A DNA stretch of 64,000 nt, taken from NCBI RefSeq assembly GCF_041595635.1, contig NZ_JBFHJW010000017.1:1-64000 (forward strand). The letters run 5' to 3'. Both the position numbers and the translations under genes were made by a program. Numbering within the stretch: the first letter of the stretch is position 1; each line of letters starts with the position of its first letter. This document shows positions 34,266 to 43,208 of the stretch, piece after piece. The notes under the pieces were generated by a model. It was not told the origin of the DNA. It did not search any database and saw only the letters and a program-made list of their open reading frames with translations. The stretch is from Labilibaculum sp041595635 (lineage in GTDB: Bacteria; Bacteroidota; Bacteroidia; Bacteroidales; Marinifilaceae).

Positions 34266-35147
34266 CTATAATTCAGTAATTGTCTCTCTAATGGTATCGT
34301 TTATTTCCTTTATTTCTCTAATGGTTTGGTTCGAGGCTGTTAGAGTTACTTTATTTCTTATGATCGTTTTACCATCTTTATTTTTAATACTCGATGCTGT
34401 TGATTTGCTTTGTGATATTTCTTGAAATTTTGCATCCAATTTCTTCAATTCTGGAAGAATCTGATTGATTTTAGAATTGTTTCGATATTGATTGAGTAAG
34501 CCAATTAAATTTTTGACAGAATGTTTTTGTTGAGAAATTAAATCGACCATTTCTTTTTGTGGATTGTTTAAGTCAACAATGTTGGTTGCTAAATATAAAG
34601 TCTCAACCCAACCTCCGAAAACAATAAGAGCAGCAACTCCACCTCTTTGGTTTTCTTTTAAATAACTATCCGACTTGGTGAAGGTTTCAGTAATAATACT
34701 TAGCAAAGAATCTTGGTTTTCAATATTTTTCTCCATTCTTTGGGCGGTAATTTTTTCCTGTTCTTCAGGAATTCCCAATTCGCGTGTGAATTTTTTGATA
34801 ACGGCTAAATATCTGGCTGCATCCTGAAACTGTTCGTAAATTCGGATGTAACTTAGGTCTGCCCCATAAATACCAATGTTAATGGCAATATCCGCCTGCG
34901 ATAAATAGTTGTCCGAATTGCTAACCGAATTCATCAAATCAGGTTGGTAGGGAAGATCCATTGTTTTTATGATTTCACTTACCTCTATTGGACTGGGAAC
35001 ATTGTAAAATAATGTTTTAACTGATTTAAAATTTTGTTGCTGTGGAGCTTCTATCTCAGCTTGTTTTTCTACCGATGTTTTCTTATTCTGACAACCCAAG
35101 CATAAAACCGAAGTTGTTATAAAAAGAAGTAAACAGCTTATTTTCAT
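34266..35147 (-). CDS. Helical lipoprotein of unknown function
   Basis: A 293-residue lipoprotein. The start at 35147 (MKISCLLLF) is preferred over the ATG at 35162 because it gives a standard signal; the lipobox is VLCLGC. The mature protein is largely helical: YLSQADIAINIGIYGADLSY, ITAQRMEKNIENQDSL, and GGVAALIVFGGWVETLYLA. The pattern of repeated helix pairs is shared by uncharacterised Bacteroidota lipoproteins. No catalytic motif is visible. It leads a likely two-gene unit with the small secreted protein downstream. Confidence 0.75.
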   Translation of the reverse strand: MKISCLLLFITTSVLCLGCQNKKTSVEKQAEIEAPQQQNFKSVKTLFYNVPSPIEVSEIIKTMDLPYQPDLMNSVSNSDNYLSQADIAINIGIYGADLSYIRIYEQFQDAARYLAVIKKFTRELGIPEEQEKITAQRMEKNIENQDSLLSIITETFTKSDSYLKENQRGGVAALIVFGGWVETLYLATNIVDLNNPQKEMVDLISQQKHSVKNLIGLLNQYRNNSKINQILPELKKLDAKFQEISQSKSTASSIKNKDGKTIIRNKVTLTASNQTIREIKEINDTIRETITEL

Positions 35148-35391
35148 AGTTGTTGTATACATAGATTTATTATTTTCTCGTGGGTGTTAAGTTGTAATAT
35201 TCTTAAAGTTATACTTTTAGGTAGTAAATCCAAACTAAATATAAAGATATAGCTGGATTAAAAAAAAACACATTATTAGTAGAAACAAAACATTTTTATT
35301 GACGTAAAAATTCGGCTGAATGCCAACCAAAAATTAGAAGAATATTTTTTAGCAAGCTAACTTCAGAGGGAAAAGTTTTGCTAAAAATAGG

Positions 35392-36171
35392 CTAAGCACT
35401 AATCTGAGTAGTAAAACCTGCGGCTTCCACTTTTTTAGCTATTTTTTCCAACTCTTTTTTCGATATTTTCTCCAGTTGATCACTGGGTGTATCTCTCGAA
35501 ATCGTATAAATCATTACCTCTTTAGGTTGAATTTTTTGCAAGTGACCAATCCATGCAGAAATCTCTTTTTCGCTGGTGTTGTCAATAATTTTTCCCTCGT
35601 ACTCTCCTCTGATAAAAAGAGTTTGAATAATTAAATTACCATTAAATTTCGATAAGAGATCAACTAGTTTTTCTAGGTTAAATTTGCCTACTGGCTGATC
35701 TAAATTAAGTATGGTTTCTTCTGTTCCTCCATCAAGTTTTAAGATGTTATCATCGACCTTATTCAATGCATCGAACACTGACTTTTTGTGTATCATTGAC
35801 GAATTGGAGAGAACTGCTATTCGTGCTTGTGGAAAAACCTGATTTCTTACCTCGATTGTATAATCAATTATTTCGCTAAATTCCGGATGAAGTGTGGGTT
35901 CTCCATTTCCAGCAAATGTAATTACATCCAAATCTTCGTTGTTGGCTTTCATGGAGCTTAGTTTCTCGAATAAACTTTGCTTTACTTGATCTTTAGGATG
36001 AAAGTTGATCTTTTGCTCCTTTTTATCCGGATTCCATCCGCATTCGCAGTAAATACAATTAAAACTGCATAGTTTACAATCATTAGGTAATAAGTTGATG
36101 CCTAAGGATACGCCGAGTCTTCTGCTTTTTACAGGGCCAAATATTATTTTGTCGAAGAGAAAAGTTGCCAT
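35392..36171 (-). CDS. Radical SAM protein
   Basis: A 259-residue enzyme. The start FGPVKSRRLGVSLGINLLP is followed by a Cys-rich motif, CKLCSFNCIYCECGW (residues 32-46), which contains the CxxxCxxC ligands of the 4Fe-4S cluster. The segment ITFAGNGEPTLHPEF near 82 is the conserved GNGEPT motif that contacts S-adenosylmethionine. Its short length and the PVKSRRLG start match a group of small radical SAM proteins related to wyosine-forming and MoaA-type enzymes; the reaction is not known. It follows the amidohydrolase-like gene by 92 bases on the same strand. Confidence 0.9.
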   Translation of the reverse strand: MATFLFDKIIFGPVKSRRLGVSLGINLLPNDCKLCSFNCIYCECGWNPDKKEQKINFHPKDQVKQSLFEKLSSMKANNEDLDVITFAGNGEPTLHPEFSEIIDYTIEVRNQVFPQARIAVLSNSSMIHKKSVFDALNKVDDNILKLDGGTEETILNLDQPVGKFNLEKLVDLLSKFNGNLIIQTLFIRGEYEGKIIDNTSEKEISAWIGHLQKIQPKEVMIYTISRDTPSDQLEKISKKELEKIAKKVEAAGFTTQISA

Positions 36172-36263
36172 TAATTTCTTAATTTTTGAAAAGCAAATTT
36201 AGGAAATCCTATTTGGAATGTGCAGTAATGAGGGTTTTTAATTCAGAAAGTAGAGAACTATGT

Positions 36264-37079
36264 CTATGCTAGGACTATTAATTCACTAGTTGCTTTAAAT
36301 TTTTCATTTGTGTAGTCCAAATGAGAAAGTAAATTTATACCTGGTTTTTTGCCGATTTCAAGACTTCCAAATTCATGTTCTATGCCTAGGTGTTTGGCTC
36401 CATTATAACTTGCCCATTTCAATAAATCTCCAAAAGAAAGTTCAGGCAAAAGAACCTGAAGCGATTTTAATTCTTCAAAGACAGATAACTTTTGTGTCAT
36501 TCCTAAGGATCCTGTTCCAATGCAATATTGGTTTTGTTCATTTATTGAAATGCATGAAGTTGCTTGGTTTTCAAGTAGAATTCGGTTTACTAAAATGGAT
36601 TCCAGGCTATTTCGTTTTTCTTTAATGGTTGGGGCAGTAAATGTAGGATTTGAATGAAGTAAATTCACATTCTGAAAGTGAAGTTTTGATTTTTGTTTTT
36701 GTACGGCAAAATTACTTTCTAAATGATAATCAGCAGCTACTTTAGTTCCGTAGGCTTCCAGTTGGTTAATACCTTTTTGAACCAAAGCAAAAGTTTCTTT
36801 TTTTTGTAGAAGTTTTTCTTTTAAAGCAGATTCAAAATTAACAGCCGCACAAGCTAGAAAATCATTTTTTGTAAAGCCCGGAAAACCTAAAAGAGTAAAC
36901 ACATCTACAAAACCCGGAACAATTACTCCACTATAAAATTCCAAATTTTCAATTTCCTTTATCTTTCCATTGGTGTTTATAAGGTCTACAATGTAATTGT
37001 TCTCATCCAGAATCAGAATTCCGTTTTTTAAAGGAGATGAGCTAATGGGGTAAATATAATTTGCAGATAGCTTTCTCAT
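36264..37079 (-). CDS. Amidohydrolase homologue without catalytic residues
   Basis: A 271-residue relative of the Bacteroidota cytosine-deaminase-like amidohydrolases. The start (RKLSANYIYPISSSPLKNG), the VIVPGFV strand, and the end (LLKWASYNGAKHLGIEHEFGSLEIGKKPG) match that family closely. The metal-binding HxH that should follow VPGFVN is absent: the sequence is VPGFVDVFTLLGF at 54-66. The catalytic Asp in GTDSL is Gly 190 in IGTGSLGM. The family is normally about 370 to 390 residues, so about 100 residues of the barrel have also gone. The reading frame is intact and its start overlaps the stop of the upstream DUF4296 gene by 4 bases, so it is translated. It is most simply a pseudoenzyme with a binding or structural role, or a decaying gene. 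Confidence 0.78.
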   Translation of the reverse strand: MRKLSANYIYPISSSPLKNGILILDENNYIVDLINTNGKIKEIENLEFYSGVIVPGFVDVFTLLGFPGFTKNDFLACAAVNFESALKEKLLQKKETFALVQKGINQLEAYGTKVAADYHLESNFAVQKQKSKLHFQNVNLLHSNPTFTAPTIKEKRNSLESILVNRILLENQATSCISINEQNQYCIGTGSLGMTQKLSVFEELKSLQVLLPELSFGDLLKWASYNGAKHLGIEHEFGSLEIGKKPGINLLSHLDYTNEKFKATSELIVLA

Positions 37080-37903
37080 TTACGCCGTTGGTGTTTTAAA
37101 TCTAATTCTTTATTTAATTCCTTCATTACTTCTACTGAATCTGGTCTAATTTGCGGATTGAAAATTAGAATGTCTTTAATTTCAAAATGTTCAGTGTATT
37201 CTTCGAGATCATTATCCCCAGCAAATAAGTTACCTCGTAGTTCGGTGTAACTCGAATCAGGATATTCCATCTGAATTTCATAGGTGTTGAACCGATTACT
37301 TTTCTCGATTTCTTGAGGTTCGAAAAATATTTTTTTGTCTTTCCCTAAGCTATCTTTTTTCCAAAAATATGCTTCTATTCTTGGATTATCAGTTTGGTCA
37401 TCAGGGAAAATTCTAATGTCTGCTTTTATGGTGTAAATTCCTGTTTGTGAGGTAGGAATTGCAAAGGTTAAATTGTTTTTATCACGGGAAGGAATTCTCC
37501 AATGCTTTTTTTTCGACCAAAGGTCCACTGTATCTTGTTCTATTTTTTGGTCCTTAAGTTCAATACGATATTTAGTCTCGAGTCGGTTTAACGAATCGAT
37601 AATTACATCATACATTTTGGTGAATTTTTTAGTATCACTAGAGTAATAGGATAAACAGGAATCGAATTGCTCCCGGGTGATATCATATCGTTCGAATATT
37701 GAATTGTAGTAATAGCTGGGACGAAAATTATTTCCTGAGCGAAAAATATTTTTTGTACTCAGTGATCCATCTGTAATGTGAATATCAATCAGCATTTTAG
37801 TGAACTGATCTTTATTTAGTGCAGGTTCTGGTTTTGTGTTCTTTTTACAGGAAAGTAGAAAGGTGATTCCACAGCAAAGGGTGAAAAATAATATCTTATT
37901 CAT
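37076..37903 (-). CDS. DUF4296 lipoprotein
   Basis: A 275-residue lipoprotein with lipobox TFLLSC at about residue 19. The N-terminal half, KDQFTKMLIDIHITDG and FERYDITREQFDSCLSYYS, is the DUF4296 domain, a helical unit found in Bacteroidota lipoproteins. The C-terminal half is a beta-rich domain (GIYTIKADIRIFPDDQ) and ends in basic residues. Function is unknown. Its last 4 bases overlap the start of the amidohydrolase-like gene, and the pair is likely coupled in translation. MlaF and MlaE genes lie just upstream on the same strand. Confidence 0.88.
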   Translation of the reverse strand: MNKILFFTLCCGITFLLSCKKNTKPEPALNKDQFTKMLIDIHITDGSLSTKNIFRSGNNFRPSYYYNSIFERYDITREQFDSCLSYYSSDTKKFTKMYDVIIDSLNRLETKYRIELKDQKIEQDTVDLWSKKKHWRIPSRDKNNLTFAIPTSQTGIYTIKADIRIFPDDQTDNPRIEAYFWKKDSLGKDKKIFFEPQEIEKSNRFNTYEIQMEYPDSSYTELRGNLFAGDNDLEEYTEHFEIKDILIFNPQIRPDSVEVMKELNKELDLKHQRRK

Positions 37904-37971
37904 GAATAATTTTCTTGTTGATCTTGATGCAAAGATAGTAAATCGTGTAGAATGTGAAGCCAGGAATTTTA

Positions 37972-38724
37972 TTAGCTTATTTTTTTAATCTTTTTGAATA
38001 ATTCCGAGGCAAAAACAAAATCATTTACTGCTTTATTACCGGTATCAAATATTTCTTCATGACTTCCTTCCCAGGCTTTTTGACCTTTATTTATAAAAAC
38101 GATCTTTTCCCCAATTTCCATTACCGAATTCATATCATGAGTGTTTATAATGGTTGTTATGTTGTACTCTTTTGTAATCTCCTGAATCAGGTTGTCAATG
38201 AGTATTGCCGTTACAGGATCTAAGCCTGAGTTGGGCTCATCGCAAAATAAATATTTCGGATTAAGGGCAATAGCTCGGGCTATGGCAACACGTTTTTGCA
38301 TTCCTCCACTAATTTCCGATGGAAATAACTGATTAAAATCTTTAATGTTGACACGCTCTAAGCAGAAGTTAGCACGATTTAATTTTTCTTTTTCATTTAA
38401 ATTAGAAAACATATTTAAAGGGAAAAGTACATTTTGTTCTACTGTCATTGAATCAAATAAAGCTCCTCCCTGAAATACCATACCTATTTCTTTGCGAACT
38501 TCTTTTTTTTGTTTCATGGTCATTGCGGTAAAATTTCTATCATTATAGAGAATAGTACCAGAATCAACACCATGCAGTCCTACAATCGATTTTAGTAAAA
38601 CCGTTTTCCCTGATCCACTTTGTCCTATAATTAAATTGGTTTTGCCCGATTCAAAAGTAAGCGAAATGTCATGCAATACCTTTTGTTCAGCAAATGACTT
38701 ATTTATATTTTCGAGTCTGATCAT
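37972..38724 (-). CDS. mlaF: MlaF-type phospholipid transport ATPase
   Basis: A 250-residue ABC ATPase that powers lipid movement between inner and outer membrane with the MlaE permease. Walker A is IGQSGSGKTVLL (residues 33-44), the signature SGGMQKRVAIARA lies near 138, and Walker B LFCDEPNSGLDP near 160. The GMVFQGGALFDSM pattern at the Q-loop is characteristic for MlaF. Its start overlaps the end of the mlaE gene by 4 bases. An MCE-domain protein (MlaD) is expected for a complete system, but it is not encoded in this window. Confidence 0.94.
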   Translation of the reverse strand: MIRLENINKSFAEQKVLHDISLTFESGKTNLIIGQSGSGKTVLLKSIVGLHGVDSGTILYNDRNFTAMTMKQKKEVRKEIGMVFQGGALFDSMTVEQNVLFPLNMFSNLNEKEKLNRANFCLERVNIKDFNQLFPSEISGGMQKRVAIARAIALNPKYLFCDEPNSGLDPVTAILIDNLIQEITKEYNITTIINTHDMNSVMEIGEKIVFINKGQKAWEGSHEEIFDTGNKAVNDFVFASELFKKIKKIS

Positions 38725-39461
38725 TTTAACAGAATTTGAGTGAGTATTACATTAGTGAGTAGAATTAAAATACTACTATTTACAACAGCTCTCGTACTGG
38801 CTCTACCCACTTCCAAAGCTCCACCTTTAACGTAATAGCCATAAAAAGAAGGTATTGCAGTAATAATAAACGCAAATACTGCTGTTTTTATTAAGGAATA
38901 GGTAATGTAGTAGGGAATAAATGCGTATTGAACACCATCAATAAAATCGCTAAAATTTACCGTTCCAGTAAGATATCCTGCAAGTAAGCCACCACTGATT
39001 CCTACAAATACACTTAACACGTATAAAAAAGGATTAATAAATATAGCAGCTATAATTTTTGGCAAAACCAAATGATTTGCCGAGTTGATGCCCATAATTT
39101 CTAATGCATCTATTTGCTCGGTTATGCGCATGGTACCAATTTCTGAGGCAATATTTGACCCGACTTTACCAGCTAAAATTAAGCCTACTATGGTGGATGA
39201 AAATTCTAGAATCATCGATTCGCGTGTGGTGTAGCCAACCAAATAATCGGGAAGCAAAGGGTTTGACATGTTATAAGCTGTTTGAAGTGTAATTACTGCA
39301 CCCATAAACAAAGATATAATCACTACAATACCTATGGAATTGATTCCAAGTTTATCGATCTCACGTATAATTTGTGAAAATAATGTTTTCCCCTTTTCAG
39401 GTTTTGAAAATACCAACACTAAAAATCTGGAGAATTTTCCTACGTTTTCGAACAGATTCAT
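38721..39461 (-). CDS. mlaE: MlaE-type permease
   Basis: A 246-residue inner-membrane permease of the MlaE/YrbE family. Five or six hydrophobic segments are visible, and the family pattern SFIIGVVI appears here as GIVVIISLFMGAVITLQTAYNM near 43-64. The regions VGLILAGKVGSNIASEIGTMRITEQIDALE and LPKIIAAIFINP are typical when read in short pieces (GKVGSNIASEIGTM). The C-terminal half contains GGALEVGRASTRAVVNSS. Together with mlaF it forms a coupled pair. The gene is divergent from the guanylyltransferase gene with 177 bases between. Confidence 0.94.
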   Translation of the reverse strand: MNLFENVGKFSRFLVLVFSKPEKGKTLFSQIIREIDKLGINSIGIVVIISLFMGAVITLQTAYNMSNPLLPDYLVGYTTRESMILEFSSTIVGLILAGKVGSNIASEIGTMRITEQIDALEIMGINSANHLVLPKIIAAIFINPFLYVLSVFVGISGGLLAGYLTGTVNFSDFIDGVQYAFIPYYITYSLIKTAVFAFIITAIPSFYGYYVKGGALEVGRASTRAVVNSSILILLTNVILTQILLK

Positions 39462-39638
39462 ATCTAATTTTAGTTTACGATAAAATTACTAATTATTTTT
39501 TTATCATCTTCTAGGAGAAATGGATCTATTGTATTTTCCATTCTCTTTTGATTTCAGAAGGCTTTTGAGTATTTTAGGATATAATTTTATGACTCTTGAA
39601 TTTATGCTCTTAGCAGAAATTCTGACAACTATTTTTCA

Positions 39639-40727
39639 ATGGATATAAATAATTATTGTGTGATAATGGCTGGAGGCGTAGGTTCTCGATTTTGGCCTTT
39701 GAGTAAAGATAAACAACCTAAACAATTTCTTGATATTCTAGGTACCGGAAAAACAATGATTCAATTGACTTTTGAACGTTTTGTTTCCATATGTCCTGTC
39801 GAGAATTTTTTGGTGGTGACTAATGAGAAGTACAAAGATCTAGTTCTTCAACAACTCCCTGAAATTAAAGAAAATCAAGTTCTTTTGGAACCAATTCGAC
39901 GTAATACAGCTCCTTGTATTGCTTATGCTAATTATAAAATACAAAAGAAAAATCCGGATGCTACGATAATTGTAACACCTGCTGATCATTTAATTTTAAA
40001 TGAAAAGAAATTTTTAAGGGTATTATCAGGAGGGATTGAATTTGTGCAAGGAGGTAAGGAGTTACTTACGCTTGGAATTCATCCGTCTCGCCCCGAAACA
40101 GGTTATGGCTACATACAAGTTTCTAATAAGGCAGTAGATAAGTATACAAACGTGTATCCAGTAAAAACTTTTACGGAAAAACCTCAGCTCGAATTGGCAA
40201 AAATATTTCAGGAATCGGGTGAGTTTTTCTGGAATTCAGGAATATTTGTATGGAAATTGTCTGCTATTCAGGAAGCTTTCACCAATTTTTTACCAGACAT
40301 AAGTTCTCTATTTGAATCTTGCTTAGATAAGCTAGATACGGGCGAGGAACAAGATTGTATTAATCAGATTTATCCTCAATGTGAGAACATTTCTATTGAT
40401 TATGGGATTCTTGAAAAATCGGATGAAGTGTACGTTTACTGTTCGGAATTTGGTTGGTCTGATTTAGGGTCTTGGGGGGCACTTTATGAGCACTCTGCTA
40501 AAGATAGTAATCAGAATGTGATTCATGGAGAAGATATTTTGCTTTATGAATCTAAAAATTGTGTAGTTAGTGTTCCTAAGGATAAATTAGTAGTCTTACA
40601 GGGCTTAAAAGATTATATCGTAGTAGATACTAAAGACTCTCTATTAATTTGTCGGAAAGGGGATGAACAGGAAATACGAAGAATAGTGAATGATGTAAAA
40701 ATCACTACAGGCGAAAAGTTTATTTAA
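39639..40727 (+). CDS. manC: Mannose-1-phosphate guanylyltransferase
   Basis: A 362-residue cytoplasmic enzyme making GDP-mannose from mannose-1-phosphate and GTP. The nucleotidyltransferase motif AGGVGSRFWPLS is at residues 11-22, followed by KDKQPKQFLDI. Other family patterns are RRNTAPCIAY near 88, VTPADHLI near 112, and the catalytic-site FTEKPQLELA and FFWNSGIFVW regions near 180-205. It has the single-domain GMP form without the isomerase domain found in proteobacterial bifunctional ManC/AlgA. GDP-mannose feeds O-antigen, capsule or exopolysaccharide synthesis. It is a single gene with a strong terminator shared with the T9SS operon on the other strand. Confidence 0.94.
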   Translation: MDINNYCVIMAGGVGSRFWPLSKDKQPKQFLDILGTGKTMIQLTFERFVSICPVENFLVVTNEKYKDLVLQQLPEIKENQVLLEPIRRNTAPCIAYANYKIQKKNPDATIIVTPADHLILNEKKFLRVLSGGIEFVQGGKELLTLGIHPSRPETGYGYIQVSNKAVDKYTNVYPVKTFTEKPQLELAKIFQESGEFFWNSGIFVWKLSAIQEAFTNFLPDISSLFESCLDKLDTGEEQDCINQIYPQCENISIDYGILEKSDEVYVYCSEFGWSDLGSWGALYEHSAKDSNQNVIHGEDILLYESKNCVVSVPKDKLVVLQGLKDYIVVDTKDSLLICRKGDEQEIRRIVNDVKITTGEKFI

Positions 40728-40760
40728 AAAAAAAAGACCTTCATCGAAGGTCTTTTTTTT
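40726..40760. terminator. Bidirectional terminator between manC and gldN
   Basis: AAAAAGACCTTC, loop ATC, GAAGGTCTTTTTTTT. It ends both the + manC transcript and the - T9SS operon. Confidence 0.92.
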
Positions 40761-40776
40761 ATATCTATAGTGATCC

Positions 40777-41625
40777 TTAGAACTCCCAAAGATCATGCTC
40801 GTAGGTAAATATTTCGTTCTGAATTCGTTGAGCTTCTAACATCGAATTTAAACCAACTGTATATTCGTTAATTTGACGATTGTTATGCACATTGGAAACT
40901 TGAGAAATAAAACTTGAAAAATGTCTTTTTAAGAATAGATCATCAAAGGAATAGCGTGCTGCATCGTTATTTGGATTAAATACTTCATGTGAAGCAAGTA
41001 ATGGTCTTACTTCAGGAAAATAAATCCAGAATAATTTTTTCATTTGAACTCCATCTAATTCAGAATCCCCATCTTTAAAGTACTCACGAATAGGGCAAAT
41101 TCCAATTATTCGAACTTGTAAAGTAGATGTTTGTTTATCGAAGAACCACTGTTCTTTAACGATATACCTTTTTACTTCATCAGTATGCATTTCACCAATT
41201 AGCACTTGGGGCTCAAGTTCACCAGTTAAACGGTTTCTTACATTTCTGGTCTCATCTTGTGCATCAAATTTAGTTCGGATTTGATCCATAGTCATAGGAA
41301 CCTTGAACTCATCGTCATTGGTATCGTAGGCTGTTAAGCCTTCGTTTTCGATGCCATACAGTAATAAATCGATTAAACTATAACGATCATCTGCTGGAGT
41401 CGAAGGATAATACATCGGAAGGTTCATCTTTTCCCGCAAGTCAATAAATCGCCACACCAATTTCGACCACATCACATCCGATTCGCGAATGTTGGAATAG
41501 GGAATAGGCTTTCTATTTTGTATATGCTCTTTCTTATAAACGCTAGTTGCATTTGTTTGTGCATTCGAATATGCAGAGCATATAAGAATAACGCCAATGA
41601 TTAGTAATAAGCTTTTTTTCATCAT
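40777..41625 (-). CDS. gldN: T9SS ring protein GldN/PorN
   Basis: A 282-residue periplasmic protein with a signal peptide (ATG doublet MMKK, hydrophobic residues 5-18, YSNAQ). The mature start PIPYSNIRESDVMWSKLVWR is the family hallmark, and VWRFIDLREKMN follows. In the T9SS, PorN/GldN forms a periplasmic ring complex with lipoprotein GldK. The C-terminal segment KRHFSSFISQVSNVHNNR is also conserved. This is the last gene of the porP-gldK-gldL-gldM-gldN operon, starting 13 bases after gldM. A shared terminator follows it. Confidence 0.96.
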   Translation of the reverse strand: MMKKSLLLIIGVILICSAYSNAQTNATSVYKKEHIQNRKPIPYSNIRESDVMWSKLVWRFIDLREKMNLPMYYPSTPADDRYSLIDLLLYGIENEGLTAYDTNDDEFKVPMTMDQIRTKFDAQDETRNVRNRLTGELEPQVLIGEMHTDEVKRYIVKEQWFFDKQTSTLQVRIIGICPIREYFKDGDSELDGVQMKKLFWIYFPEVRPLLASHEVFNPNNDAARYSFDDLFLKRHFSSFISQVSNVHNNRQINEYTVGLNSMLEAQRIQNEIFTYEHDLWEF

Positions 41626-41637
41626 CTCTAAATTTTA

Positions 41638-43185
41638 TTACTCAATTCTAAACGAAATTGTAGGCAAGTCTCTGGTCTCTCCATCTGGTCCCACTGCCTT
41701 AATGTCTTCAATATATACTTTTTGAGCTCTTCGTAAATTTTTGAACATCGAAATTTGTTGCTGGGAAAACATATCCGAACCCGAAGATTGATCAACAGTA
41801 AAGCCTTTTACAATTGTAGAAACCGTAAAACTTGTAATTTTAAATTTCAAGTCAAAATCAAAATTTTCCATTACTGCATCTACTCCGGTTTGTACTAAAA
41901 GTAGATTTTTCTTTATTTTTCCACCGCTTAAACCACCAACCTTGGCTACTGGGTCAGGAATAGGTTTTACTCTAAAATCAACAGTGCGTAAAGGTCTCCA
42001 TCCATCTTCAAATTGCGCTTCAACTGCTACTCTAGAATTCTTAAATGCAGCTTTAGGTTTGGCAATATAACTATTACCTTGTTTAACTAAGTTTCCATTA
42101 GTCATAGTCGCACGAATTCTGTCCGAGGAAAAACCTGGTGCCGATATGCTAACTGGATTGTCTACACCTAAATAAAATACATTCATTTTAGTAGCTGATA
42201 CAACCACGTTAGGTTCTGCTACAATATAACTAGATTCAAATTCATATGGTTTTTCGATACCTGATGGGCTAGTATAGGTAATTACGCCCCCCCATTTAAC
42301 TTCTCCAACCTTATCTGTTTTTGCAGTATAAATACCTCGGCCATCTTTGAATGTTTTTATAGGCCCTGTTCTATCTACAACGATCTTCGGGTTTTGTGTT
42401 GTATCAATAGCAGCAAGAAAAACCTGAGCCTCATATGTGTCTCCTTTTAAAATATAATTCGATTTTGAAAACACTTCAGCTCTTAATTTATTGAATTTAA
42501 ATGATTCAGCTTCAATTTGATTGAATAAATAACTTACGATATCTGATTCTGTATTTCGAATGTCAGTCTGAATCTTAGAGAGTAAAGTAATGGCTCCAAT
42601 TAAAGGTGTGTGTGAAAACTGTTGAGATTCCCATGTGTAATTTGGATCTCCTTTTTTTTCTTTTGGAGGTTTACTGGTATTTAAAGTTTCCAAAACTGCA
42701 TTGCGCAGGGTTGAGTCTTTTTCTTCAATATGACTAATTATTAATTCACGATAGGCTGTTATCGCCTCTTTTAGAACTTTACCTTGTCCGCCAACAATCA
42801 TAACTTCTGGTGGAACATCAAGGTTATCTTTGCTAATGATATTATTGATATCATATTCTTCACCATCCGCTCTCCTTACCATTCGGTCCTTAAGTTCGAT
42901 GATTAAAGCCGATAATTTATCCGATTCAATACGAATTTTATCTGCTTTATCCCATGCACCCTGCACTTTAGTTTCGTTTGCTTCCAGAGCAATTTGGAAA
43001 TCCGAGTATTTGATTTTATTTTTTTCTTCGAATGTTTGAATGGTTTTTGATAAACCATTGTCAATAATCGAGAACGCATCAAGTACCTCGTTTGATACAT
43101 TTATCGCTAACATTGCTGTTAGGAATAAATACATCATTCCAATCATTTTTTGCCGTGGTGTTTCTTTACAATTTGTTGCTCCCAT
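41638..43185 (-). CDS. gldM: T9SS motor protein GldM/PorM
   Basis: A 515-residue inner-membrane protein. The first 40 residues contain the cytoplasmic tip and the single membrane helix, MGATNCKETPRQKMIGMMYL then FLTAMLAINVSNEVLDAF. The rest is a long periplasmic shaft of four domains, beginning helical and continuing as three beta domains, with repeated patterns such as FEDGWRPLRTVDF. In known systems GldM dimers sit with GldL as a rotary motor driven by the proton gradient, and their periplasmic end touches the GldK/GldN ring. The gene lies 24 bases downstream of gldL. Confidence 0.96.
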   Translation of the reverse strand: MGATNCKETPRQKMIGMMYLFLTAMLAINVSNEVLDAFSIIDNGLSKTIQTFEEKNKIKYSDFQIALEANETKVQGAWDKADKIRIESDKLSALIIELKDRMVRRADGEEYDINNIISKDNLDVPPEVMIVGGQGKVLKEAITAYRELIISHIEEKDSTLRNAVLETLNTSKPPKEKKGDPNYTWESQQFSHTPLIGAITLLSKIQTDIRNTESDIVSYLFNQIEAESFKFNKLRAEVFSKSNYILKGDTYEAQVFLAAIDTTQNPKIVVDRTGPIKTFKDGRGIYTAKTDKVGEVKWGGVITYTSPSGIEKPYEFESSYIVAEPNVVVSATKMNVFYLGVDNPVSISAPGFSSDRIRATMTNGNLVKQGNSYIAKPKAAFKNSRVAVEAQFEDGWRPLRTVDFRVKPIPDPVAKVGGLSGGKIKKNLLLVQTGVDAVMENFDFDLKFKITSFTVSTIVKGFTVDQSSGSDMFSQQQISMFKNLRRAQKVYIEDIKAVGPDGETRDLPTISFRIE

Positions 43186-43208
43186 TTCAGCTCAGCTTGA
43201 CAGTTAAA

